Of a stretch of DNA of 8,156 nt, positions 1-6,116 are shown piece by piece. The stretch comes from Candidatus Woesearchaeota archaeon (lineage in GTDB: Archaea; Nanobdellota; Nanobdellia; SCGC-AAA011-G17; GW2011-AR17). The notes beneath the pieces were generated by a model that ran no database searches, was not told the origin of the DNA, and saw only the letters and a list, made by a program, of their open reading frames with translations. The translations under genes were made by a program, and so were the position numbers. The stretch spans positions 1 to 8,156 of the forward strand of contig JACQSW010000062.1 of the NCBI GenBank assembly GCA_016211095.1, given 5' to 3'. The first letter of the stretch is position 1; each line of letters opens with the position of its first letter.

Positions 1-5
1 AAAGA

Positions 6-13
6 TTTATATA
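6..13 (+). promoter_or_regulatory. Archaeal TATA box for the operon
   Basis: TTTATATA is a close match to the archaeal TATA-box consensus. It lies 61 bases before the ATG at 74. With the usual spacing of about 25 bases to the start of transcription, the transcript would begin near base 35 and carry a leader of roughly 40 bases with a Shine-Dalgarno site. A purine-rich BRE-like element before it can only be partly seen (AAAGA at 1-5) because the window starts there. The region is AT-rich, so a chance match is possible. Confidence 0.5.
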
Positions 14-15
14 TA

Positions 16-25
16 AGTTCGAACT
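16..25. promoter_or_regulatory. 10-bp palindrome, possible operator
   Basis: AGTTCGAACT is a perfect 10-bp palindrome lying 2 bases downstream of the TATA box, between it and the expected transcription start. It is one of the few GC-containing stretches in this AT-rich leader. A dyad in this position is where archaeal repressors often bind. The operator role is inferred from position and symmetry only. Confidence 0.3.
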
Positions 26-29
26 AAAA

Positions 30-48
30 AATAGTAAAAAATACTATT
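30..48. repeat. Inverted repeat in the leader
   Basis: AATAGTA (30-36) and TACTATT (42-48) are perfect 7-base inverted arms around a 5-base A loop. At the DNA level this could be a second dyad for a regulator. At the RNA level it would make only a weak hairpin just upstream of the ribosome-binding site. Both arms are pure A/T apart from one G/C pair, so chance is a real alternative. Confidence 0.3.
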
Positions 49-58
49 ATAAAAGATT

Positions 59-63
59 GGAGG
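59..63 (+). promoter_or_regulatory. Shine-Dalgarno site for the 186-aa gene
   Basis: GGAGG sits 10 bases before the ATG at 74 and supports that start codon. It also shows that the first transcript is probably leadered rather than leaderless. Confidence 0.65.
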
Positions 64-73
64 ACAAAAAATA

Positions 74-634
74 ATGAAAACCGTAACAAGAAAAGAATTT
101 TTCAAAACAGAAGAAGCAACAAGAGAAATATACAAAAGATGCAACGTCGAAGGAAAAATGCCATTCGAACAATTCCTACAAGGCGACGTAAGAGAATTCA
201 TACAAACACCCAACACAGAAGTAAAGGACCAACCATACTGGCTAAGAATAGGATCAGACATAACACCAGTAGACGACAGATTCTACATACCAATAGACAA
301 AAGCGCAACAAAAGACACACTAAGCAACCTACTAGAACAATACGTTCACAAATTTGATGCAGAAGCCTTCGCAGAAGAAATGGAGCTCTCACCAAAAGAC
401 ACTGAGGAAGTAAAATCAAAACTTGCACCACTACAAAGAAAAATGGAAGCACCCAACATCCTGTACGAAGTTCAAAACGGACTAACAGACATAAGCTTGA
501 ACACACCAGTAAGCAGTTTAATAAGCTACAGGGTAGGCGCAGTCGAAGACAATGAAACAGGGGAAATAATATTTACAGAACACAACCTAATCGACATAGT
601 TTTAAAAGAAAGAAACAAAGGCGGAAAATACTAA
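74..634 (+). CDS. Small protein with C-terminal Gly-Gly-Lys-Tyr; candidate ubiquitin-like modifier or precursor
   Basis: This 186-residue soluble protein is the first gene of the operon and is not recognised by family. Residues 1-45 look helical and charged. Residues 52-105 give strand-like stretches (YWLRIG, RFYIPID) followed by a helix. Residues 105-125 are a charged helix. Residues 128-180 give alternating strands (ILYEVQNG, TDISLN, GEIIFTE, IDIVLKE). The chain ends NKGGKY, with Gly183-Gly184 followed by two residues, which is the form of an unprocessed ubiquitin-like precursor. The downstream JAMM protease and E1 make that reading attractive. A beta-grasp fold cannot be confirmed by eye, and 186 residues is long for a single modifier, so a two-domain modifier or an unrelated accessory protein remains possible. 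The GG codons (620-625) are about 50 bases from the next gene's Shine-Dalgarno site and so are not an SD by-product. The start is set by GGAGG at 59-63. Codon choice is strongly A/C-ending. There is no signal peptide or TM segment. Confidence 0.55.
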   Translation: MKTVTRKEFFKTEEATREIYKRCNVEGKMPFEQFLQGDVREFIQTPNTEVKDQPYWLRIGSDITPVDDRFYIPIDKSATKDTLSNLLEQYVHKFDAEAFAEEMELSPKDTEEVKSKLAPLQRKMEAPNILYEVQNGLTDISLNTPVSSLISYRVGAVEDNETGEIIFTEHNLIDIVLKERNKGGKY

Positions 635-638
635 AAAA

Positions 639-661
639 TTTTTTTCAGCTTCAATTTTTTT
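639..661 (+). terminator. Paired oligo-T tracts between genes 1 and 2
   Basis: Right after the stop codon there are two runs of seven T on the coding strand (639-645 and 655-661), the first preceded by a run of A. Archaeal RNA polymerase terminates at such oligo-T tracts without needing a hairpin. This would be a full or partial terminator after gene 1. No clear TATA box for gene 2 is visible in the 50-base gap, so partial read-through, giving more gene 1 than downstream product, is the simpler reading. Confidence 0.45.
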
Positions 662-671
662 GATGAATGCT

Positions 672-680
672 GGAGAGAGG
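672..680 (+). promoter_or_regulatory. Shine-Dalgarno site that fixes the start at 685
   Basis: GGAGAGAGG ends 4 bases before the ATG at 685. An in-frame ATG at 667 lies upstream of this site and has no SD of its own, only T-rich sequence. The start at 685 is therefore preferred. Confidence 0.65.
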
Positions 681-684
681 AAAA

Positions 685-2157
685 ATGGGATATCGACCAC
701 TACCAGGAAGGCCAGATATGCCACACGCAGTAATACCCCCTATACCCACTATACCTCCCCAAAAATTCGATGAAGAAAAACCGAAAATGGCAAACACAAA
801 TCCGCAAATAATCCCAGAAACGCCACTAATATTCATGTGCAAGGGCATAACGCTGATAATAGACAACTGCCTCTACAAAGTAGACGAAGAAGCACAAACA
901 GCACAAGACTTTCTGCAAATAACCCCAACAAAATTTCCCCTAATTGAATTAGAAAAAATAACCAAACTTGAAGAGCTATACTTCAAAGACCAACAACAAG
1001 AAATAAATGCATGGAAAAAACTTTACCAGCAGCAACACGAAAGGCCGTTCAACACAAAACTAAACGAAGACGAAGGTGAAGTGCAACTTCTAGAATTCGT
1101 AGTAGAAAAAGTCTTCCCATACTTTGCCGAAGGAGGAAAAAAGCTAAAACTTACAACACAACCAGAAAATGCTGGCAAAGCAAAAATAGCAACAACAGAT
1201 GAAATTGCAGAAACAAAGAGGGCTAGCAATCCACTGCTTAACAAGCTCTTAAAAAAGGGGGGCGCAAAGACAGAAAGCGTAGCAAAAATTGAAGACTACC
1301 AACAGTCAATGCCTAACGAACAAAGTGGAGCATCAAACTCCTCAATATTCTCAGAAGCAGTCAAAAAATATAACGTTGCAATAATAGAAGACGGCGTTTT
1401 CATACTAAAAGAACACATCCCACTGATTTCTAATACTGAAAAAAATTTGGAAATAAGCATAAACCTCAAAGGAAAAAACTATTATTTAACTCCTTGCATG
1501 GACTTTTTATCGCTAAAACAAATCTATGAAGGCATGCTGCAAAAAAATTTGCAAAGAGAAGCAGAACTGGAACACCCAAGGATCAGGGCAGTAGACGCTA
1601 AAAAAACATCGCTGGAACAGGAAGTACAACGGGAAATATACAAAAATGCAGGATTAAGCCTTATTAGGGAAAGATATTACTCCTATTACATATGTTTGGA
1701 TGTTCCGGAATATGTAAACATTGGGGATGATGACGAACTTTACCGGTTCCCAGAAAACAAAGTTGCTGTAAGGATAGAATTTGGAAGAGGAAGAATCACC
1801 GTTAGCTCACCAGTCATAGTTCATTCCTACTCTGCTTACAACCAAGTGAAGAATGGAAAAATTGTTGGAAAAGAAAGCCAAAAAATTCCTTACAAACACC
1901 CATTCCTTGACGGGCTAAGCGATTTCAACACTATCTGCACAAATAACTATAACGTTTCAGACAGCCTGACAGCTGAGCAAAAAATTGTGAAACACCTTAA
2001 CATAGCAAAAAACACAATGATGAGCGGCTACTTTGGAGACTTACGTCCCCACAATAGGCTGCGCAAACCATCATTTAGCGACATGATAATAAGCAAAAGC
2101 GAAGTTAAAGAGCTAAACCTTCAAATCACAAACAAAAAAAGAAAAGGAGAGGAATAA
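685..2157 (+). CDS. E2-like ubiquitin-conjugating domain protein
   Basis: The protein has 490 residues when started at 685. Residues 1-30 are Pro-rich (PPIPTIPP at about 18-25). Residues 45-150 form an unrecognised alpha/beta module, 155-222 are a polar Lys/Ser/Gln-rich linker, and 228-294 form a second strand-rich module. Residues 297-451 follow the E2 plan: an N-terminal helix (about 309-321), strands (about 330-339, 359-366, 370-382), then His405-Pro406, then Ile417-Cys418, then an LTAEQK-type helix (about 428-446) placed as in E2 enzymes after the catalytic Cys. Cys418 would carry the thioester. Differences from classical E2s are HPF instead of HPN, so the usual Asn is missing, and 11 residues between Pro and Cys instead of about 8. 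The neighbours (JAMM protease, E1) support the call. The gene stops in TAATAATG, 2 bases before the JAMM ORF, so the two are probably translationally coupled. The N-terminal modules might bind the modifier or substrate, which is unknown. An E2 fold is inferred from pattern, not from a search. Confidence 0.55.
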   Translation: MGYRPLPGRPDMPHAVIPPIPTIPPQKFDEEKPKMANTNPQIIPETPLIFMCKGITLIIDNCLYKVDEEAQTAQDFLQITPTKFPLIELEKITKLEELYFKDQQQEINAWKKLYQQQHERPFNTKLNEDEGEVQLLEFVVEKVFPYFAEGGKKLKLTTQPENAGKAKIATTDEIAETKRASNPLLNKLLKKGGAKTESVAKIEDYQQSMPNEQSGASNSSIFSEAVKKYNVAIIEDGVFILKEHIPLISNTEKNLEISINLKGKNYYLTPCMDFLSLKQIYEGMLQKNLQREAELEHPRIRAVDAKKTSLEQEVQREIYKNAGLSLIRERYYSYYICLDVPEYVNIGDDDELYRFPENKVAVRIEFGRGRITVSSPVIVHSYSAYNQVKNGKIVGKESQKIPYKHPFLDGLSDFNTICTNNYNVSDSLTAEQKIVKHLNIAKNTMMSGYFGDLRPHNRLRKPSFSDMIISKSEVKELNLQITNKKRKGEE

Positions 2158-2159
2158 TA

Positions 2160-3308
2160 ATGGGTTTAGAAACAAAACTATTCAAAAAAAGCCAAAAACA
2201 GCCAGATGAAGATTTCAACTTCGAATTTGGCCCGCTAAAGATTACTAAAGAAGCCTACAACAAAATGAGGCGATACCAGCAGCTTTTCGAAACATTAAGC
2301 CCGAGAACAGAATTTTACGCATACATGGTAAGCCCAAAAGGCGATAACGAAGCAGTAACCGACGTTTTTCTGGCCCCGAGGCAAGACAATGTGCATGCCC
2401 ACACCGAAGTTGACGAAGAAGGGGTAGGCATATCAGCAAGAGCAATAGAATCAAATGGAAACAGGATAAGGGGATGGACACATTACCACCCAAGCGACGG
2501 ATGGTTCTTTTCTTCAGGAGAAGACCAAGACAACCATACAAGGATAGTCACAGCATTGACATACAACAAACAAACAGCTTGCAGAAAAAAAGAATACAAA
2601 CCAACAAGCATCCAAAAAAAAGAAGGCAAAATATCAATCAACAACGAGTTCTTGGGAGAGACAATAGAGTTTGATGCAGCCTATTTAGACGAATCAAAGC
2701 TTGAAGAATTAACAAAAAATTTTACGTTCAAGAAAGACAGCTACAAAACAGTTCTTTTCTGCTACAGCATGATACTCGTCGGAGACAACAGGGAATATGT
2801 CGAGCTAATAACCTTCGATACAAAAACAAAGAAAGTTAATCTGCAGCTAACAAAGATAGAATTTGTAGAAAGCCAAAATAAGGCGGCTTACACAGACAAA
2901 GAGCTTCTCGTAGACCTCTTGACAAGAATAAAGTATAATTCGCCGCTAAGCAAAGTCGTCAGGAACATAGAAGACAAAAAATTGATGATAAAAGCATGGA
3001 AAGAAGTCAAAAAGATGTCTAAAGAGCAACAGCTCCCGACAGAACTTTACCCAAAAAAAATATTCAAGCCAATTTTCAAACAGCCAAACAAAGAAGAAAC
3101 TGTTGCGATAGAAAAAAAAGTAGAAACAAAGCTGGAAACAAAAGTTTCAGAAACCCCGCAAAACCAGCCGCAAAAAGAAACAACAGACGAAGCAATAATA
3201 AAAGAGCTAGAAACACAAACCTATTCAACATTCGCACAGGACTTAAAATACACCATCAGAACAACAATCAAAAAGATATTGTTCAAAATGAAAGGAAGGC
3301 AAATCTAA
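2160..3308 (+). CDS. JAMM/JAB-family metalloprotease (deubiquitinase-like)
   Basis: This 382-residue protein is a predicted zinc isopeptidase of the Rpn11/AMSH/JAB type. It would cleave after the C-terminal glycine of a modifier, either maturing a precursor or removing it from targets. The JAMM set is visible: Glu51 (TEFYAYMV), His108-Tyr-His110-Pro, Ser119 and Asp122. The His-to-Ser spacing is one residue longer than the usual H-x-H-x7-S-x2-D. After the motif there is a Lys-rich insertion (about 138-190), then strands resembling the end of the JAB fold (about 197-220). A helical region (about 240-290), a Lys/Glu/Thr-rich low-complexity linker (about 305-345) and a basic C-terminal helix (about 360-380) follow. 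The basic tail could contact membrane or nucleic acid. GGAGAGG at 2146-2152 gives a good SD 7 bases before the ATG. All catalytic residues are present, so it is probably active. Its place between the E2-like and E1 genes points to deconjugation or precursor processing rather than thiamine or molybdopterin chemistry. Confidence 0.8.
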   Translation: MGLETKLFKKSQKQPDEDFNFEFGPLKITKEAYNKMRRYQQLFETLSPRTEFYAYMVSPKGDNEAVTDVFLAPRQDNVHAHTEVDEEGVGISARAIESNGNRIRGWTHYHPSDGWFFSSGEDQDNHTRIVTALTYNKQTACRKKEYKPTSIQKKEGKISINNEFLGETIEFDAAYLDESKLEELTKNFTFKKDSYKTVLFCYSMILVGDNREYVELITFDTKTKKVNLQLTKIEFVESQNKAAYTDKELLVDLLTRIKYNSPLSKVVRNIEDKKLMIKAWKEVKKMSKEQQLPTELYPKKIFKPIFKQPNKEETVAIEKKVETKLETKVSETPQNQPQKETTDEAIIKELETQTYSTFAQDLKYTIRTTIKKILFKMKGRQI

Positions 3309-3321
3309 AATCACAAAAAAA

Positions 3322-4230
3322 ATGGAATATAACAAAACTGGCAATGATGAAACTCAACTGCAGCAACAAAAAGTTGAGTTGAAGAAGGTATTAGAGGCTA
3401 GTTTGAGGAGAGAAGAGGGTGGGCCTGTTGTGCTTGGTGATGTTTCCAAGTGGGAGAAGATTGACCCAATGACTTTGCTAGTTGCCAAAAAGCTTAACCT
3501 GGGCTTAAACGAATCTTACCTCCCATTATTAAGGGATAATCCCGAAACAGGCCTTTACACTTTAATCATTGGCAAATACTACAAGAAAAAAGCTGAAGAA
3601 GAAGGCTTAAAGCATGTTGCTGAAGAGATTGAATCTTTGCTGCAAAAAGCAGGCACAACCATCGATCAATTAACAATTTATTCTGCAACAAGATTCAAAA
3701 AGATTCCTGATAACAAAAAAGTTTTGAAAGCTATAGAAGCAGCAAAAAAAGAAATCAAAAAAGCAGAAAAAAGCTTGGAAATAGTGGTTAGTGATGAAGT
3801 AAAAACAAGCGAAGTCCTAGTTGAAACTATCAAAACTGTGGCGTTAAAAGCAAGCTACCCCATCCTTGGAAATTTGCCATTTAGTTTACAAGAAAAATTA
3901 GAAGAGAAAGTTGGACAAGAACGCTACAATGCGATTGAGGCTACTGACTTTAGCCTAATTTCTAACCTTATTGGCGGGGGTGTAGCAGGCGGATTTGTAG
4001 GCGACTCTTACAATCACTGGATTCTTGGGGCAATTGGGGGAGTTGGCATTATGATAACTGATGTTTGGCTTAGAAGCAAATTATCAGGCGTGAATATGAA
4101 CAATAATGTGCCTATAAAATCTGGTTCATTTATTTTGGAGCTTGCTACTATGCCGTTCGAATGGATATACAGCAGTTATAAGGAATCAAAAGAAAGAGTA
4201 AAACAAAAAAAAAGAAGAGGGGGATTATAA
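3322..4230 (+). CDS. Two-TM membrane protein of a local three-member paralog family; ends RRGGL
   Basis: This 302-residue protein is of unknown family. Residues 1-30 are polar. Residues 38-130 form a helical domain with the signature GDVSKWEKIDP and IGKYY, shared with the genes at 6117 and 7144. A Lys/Glu coiled segment follows (131-152). Residues 178-200 (YPILGNLPF, EKLEEK) are shared with the 6117 gene and lead into two Gly-rich hydrophobic segments (about 210-228 and 232-249), read as a TM hairpin. The tail is strongly basic and ends KKRRGGL. Gly300-Gly301 resembles a modifier C-terminus, but those codons overlap the SD (4217-4223) of the following E1 gene, so the GG may only reflect translation signals. 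There is no SD before the ATG, and the preceding stop is 13 bases upstream, which suggests reinitiation. The gene uses more T- and G-ending codons than the three genes before it. Sitting between the JAMM and E1 genes, it is a plausible membrane anchor or target of the system. Confidence 0.65.
   Translation: MEYNKTGNDETQLQQQKVELKKVLEASLRREEGGPVVLGDVSKWEKIDPMTLLVAKKLNLGLNESYLPLLRDNPETGLYTLIIGKYYKKKAEEEGLKHVAEEIESLLQKAGTTIDQLTIYSATRFKKIPDNKKVLKAIEAAKKEIKKAEKSLEIVVSDEVKTSEVLVETIKTVALKASYPILGNLPFSLQEKLEEKVGQERYNAIEATDFSLISNLIGGGVAGGFVGDSYNHWILGAIGGVGIMITDVWLRSKLSGVNMNNNVPIKSGSFILELATMPFEWIYSSYKESKERVKQKKRRGGL
3433..3552 (+). repeat. Near-identical 120-base direct repeat, copy 1
   Basis: This tract inside the first paralog matches 7252-7371 at 117 of 120 bases. 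The three differences are all third-position C/T changes (GCC/GCT, TAC/TAT, CCC/CCT). The flanking sequences of the two genes match less well, so this is a local tract of recent duplication or gene conversion. Confidence 0.85.
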
Positions 4231-4233
4231 AAA

Positions 4234-5670
4234 ATGAGCGACAGATATGACCGGCAGGAAAGGATTCCTAACTGGAAACAAACCGCCCTTAATGACTCTT
4301 ACATCGCAATAGTTGGCTCTGGGCCATTAGCACAAAGCTTAGGGGCAGTCTTAGCTGGGCTTGGCATTGGAAACTTAAGGATTTACGACAACGAAATTTT
4401 AAAAAAACATTCAGCACAAGACTTCCTTTGCTTTGAAGCCAAAGAAGGAGAAAAGAAAGCTGAAGCGGTCAAGGGGCTGATAAGCAAGATTAATCCGCAA
4501 ATAAATGTTGACATGATTAATTGGAAATTTTTGAGGCATTACTTCGCAGAAGCAGTCATCGGAAAGCCTAACGCAATTGTTGATTGCACCAACGACCCAT
4601 TCCAAGAGCTAATCCTCTTTTGTTATGGGCAAGCGCACAATATCCCAGTCATTAATGGTGCATCCAAAAAGTATGACTGCTTATTATCAGTAAAGCTGCC
4701 AGACAAAAATTTTGCTGTTCCAGAAGACTTCTATCTAGACAGCGTAACTCTCGAAAAAGTTACTAGACTAATTCCTGAATCATACTTATCAATAGACTAC
4801 TACAACAGAGAGCAAGACGGCTTAACCTCCCTTGTATGTTCGGGATTAATTGCAGATGAAGTAAGAAAAATAGTTATGCCCTTGAACGAAGACGAAAAGC
4901 CTTTGCAAGGCAGCTTAAACTACAGCCTGCTTTCACAAGACAGATTTTCATTAAACAGCCTCCCAACGAAAGAAGCAGGAAAGATGGAATACAGCAAAAA
5001 CAAGGTTGTCTATGTTATAGGCGCGGGAAGCATAGGGAACATAGTGGGGCTGGGATTAGCTGTTGAAGGAATAAAAGAATTAGTTATTTTTGATGATGAT
5101 ACAGCTGAAGAAGTCAACCTCAACAGGCAAATACTCCTTTACGAAGGCGTAGGCCAACCAAAAGCAACAACACTTGCCAAAAAACTAAGACAAATCAACC
5201 CTAACATTAATGTTGAAGCTGTTGTTGGAAAATTTACCCCAAAAACCGATTACGGCAAAAAACCCGACTTGGTTATGGCCTGCACAGACAGCTTCAAAAG
5301 CAGAAAAATAGTGAATGATTACGCCAAAAAATACGGCATACCCATAATAAGCGGAGGAACAGACTTTGACTCTGGCCAAGTAATAAGCTATGCTCCGGGA
5401 AGAAGCACATGCCTAAACTGCCAAATAGGGATAGACAAAGCTGCAGAACAAGAAGCGCAAGTTGAAGGATGCGCAACAGCGCCAGAACCATCAGTAATAG
5501 TTTCAAACTGGATAATCGGAAGCCTAATGGTAGCAGAAGCATCAACAGTACTAAACAAAGACAACCCAACAATCAATGGAAGAACAGTTTATGACTCAAA
5601 AGAAAACAGAAGGCTAAGAGTTGTAAAACTAGAAAAAAACTGCCAATGCCACGAGGAGGGCAAAAAATGA
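4234..5670 (+). CDS. E1-like activating enzyme with tandem ThiF domains
   Basis: The protein has 478 residues. It is expected to adenylate a modifier's C-terminal glycine with ATP and then hold it as a thioester. The N-terminal half (about 1-210) opens with RYDRQER, typical of E1/ThiF N-termini, and has a Rossmann loop GSGPLA (28-33) and Asp52. The NLNRQ motif is replaced by HSAQDF, so it looks inactive. The C-terminal half (about 255-478) is intact: GAGSIG (263-268), Asp287/Asp289, NLNRQ (295-299), Lys310 and Asp352. It has a Zn site of Cys393-x2-Cys396 plus Cys470-x-Cys472. Cys413 in EGCATAPEP aligns with the catalytic Cys region of UBA5-type E1s. There is no separate catalytic-Cys domain and no ubiquitin-fold domain, so it is far smaller than UBA1. 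The inactive/active pair in one chain resembles eukaryotic E1s, with the N-terminal RYDRQ perhaps supplying the Arg finger. GAGGGGG at 4217-4223 is a good SD. The stop overlaps the next start (ATGA). A sulfur-carrier (MoeB/ThiF) role is less likely given the E2 and JAMM neighbours. Confidence 0.85.
   Translation: MSDRYDRQERIPNWKQTALNDSYIAIVGSGPLAQSLGAVLAGLGIGNLRIYDNEILKKHSAQDFLCFEAKEGEKKAEAVKGLISKINPQINVDMINWKFLRHYFAEAVIGKPNAIVDCTNDPFQELILFCYGQAHNIPVINGASKKYDCLLSVKLPDKNFAVPEDFYLDSVTLEKVTRLIPESYLSIDYYNREQDGLTSLVCSGLIADEVRKIVMPLNEDEKPLQGSLNYSLLSQDRFSLNSLPTKEAGKMEYSKNKVVYVIGAGSIGNIVGLGLAVEGIKELVIFDDDTAEEVNLNRQILLYEGVGQPKATTLAKKLRQINPNINVEAVVGKFTPKTDYGKKPDLVMACTDSFKSRKIVNDYAKKYGIPIISGGTDFDSGQVISYAPGRSTCLNCQIGIDKAAEQEAQVEGCATAPEPSVIVSNWIIGSLMVAEASTVLNKDNPTINGRTVYDSKENRRLRVVKLEKNCQCHEEGKK
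5653..5660 (+). promoter_or_regulatory. Shine-Dalgarno site that fixes the lipoprotein start at 5667
   Basis: GAGGAGGG lies 6 bases before the ATG at 5667, inside the 3' end of the E1 gene. An in-frame ATG at 5646 lies upstream of the SD and would add seven residues ahead of a clean signal peptide, so 5667 is chosen. Confidence 0.7.
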
Positions 5671-6113
5671 AAAAAATAATTTTAACAGGATTAGCAGCCA
5701 TACTCGGAATAGCGGGGTGTGCAAAAGAAAACGACTCTGAAGAACAAAAAAAATTACAAACACAAATCGTGCAAACAGAAACTATGAAGAGAACTGTGCA
5801 AATAACAGACGTAAGAGAAGCAGGGCTAGACATATACATCTACAGCGAGGTGCATGAGAGTGGTTACGAAGAATTTCCTTTCCAAATTGTTGTTGCCAAG
5901 GATCCTGAAGGAGAAAAAGGATTCATCAGCATAGGGTTAGATGCGCGGCTGCATAAAGGAGCTGCAACAATAACCTATATGCCACTAACCAAGCCATGTG
6001 TAGAGGCGCTAACTTTTGCTAAAGCATTTATGCACTCAGAAGCAGACATCGAACATTTTCCAACCACACCAATCTGTACAGACGGAATAATCAAAACAAT
6101 AGAATACGAATAA
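5667..6113 (+). CDS. Predicted envelope lipoprotein
   Basis: This 148-residue protein starts at 5667. It has a lipoprotein signal: Met-Lys-Lys, a hydrophobic core (4-14) and the lipobox IAGC with Cys18 as the lipid-modified residue. After Cys18 comes a short acidic, Glu/Gln-rich stretch (20-40). A strand-rich extracellular domain follows (about 43-148) with VQITDVREAG, IYIYSEV, FQIVVAKDP and ATITYMPL. Cys111 and Cys137 could form a disulfide. The family is not recognised. Start and stop overlap the E1 gene by four bases (ATGA), so the two genes are almost certainly co-expressed. With the start at 5667 the reading frame needs no N-terminal extension. The role is unknown. Its tight coupling to E1 suggests that the conjugation system is linked to the cell surface. 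Lipoboxes occur in both archaea and bacteria, so this does not decide the domain of life. Confidence 0.75.
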   Translation: MKKIILTGLAAILGIAGCAKENDSEEQKKLQTQIVQTETMKRTVQITDVREAGLDIYIYSEVHESGYEEFPFQIVVAKDPEGEKGFISIGLDARLHKGAATITYMPLTKPCVEALTFAKAFMHSEADIEHFPTTPICTDGIIKTIEYE

Positions 6114-6116
6114 AAA

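Noticed and set aside
7..261. Reverse-strand open frames here and at several other places (for example 198-506, 2245-2541, 5294-5572)
   Set aside because: They are antisense shadows of well-supported plus-strand genes, with no SD or recognisable motif; the Leu/Cys-rich products reflect the purine-rich coding strand.
667..684. Longer N-terminus for the E2-like protein starting at ATG 667
   Set aside because: It has no SD, sits right after a T-tract, and the strong GGAGAGAGG site falls inside the added codons, pointing to the ATG at 685.
1137..1265. Internal Gly-Gly pairs in the E2-like protein (EGGKK, KKGGA) as modifier processing sites
   Set aside because: They lie in low-complexity linker sequence with no globular modifier-like domain clearly before them.
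817..1571. Possible internal duplication of the two N-terminal modules of the E2-like protein (both have a hydrophobic strand pair then an [I/L]TP motif and a helix)
   Set aside because: Only the TP motif and a few hydrophobic positions match by eye, which is too weak to call a repeat.
5646..5666. Longer N-terminus for the lipoprotein starting at ATG 5646
   Set aside because: It would place seven extra residues before the Met-Lys-Lys signal peptide, and the GAGGAGGG site lies downstream of it.
4234..5670. Reading the E1 as MoeB/ThiF for molybdopterin or thiamine
   Set aside because: No MoaD/ThiS partner or cofactor pathway gene is nearby, two ThiF halves are fused, and the neighbours are JAMM and E2-like genes. 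The possibility is not fully excluded.
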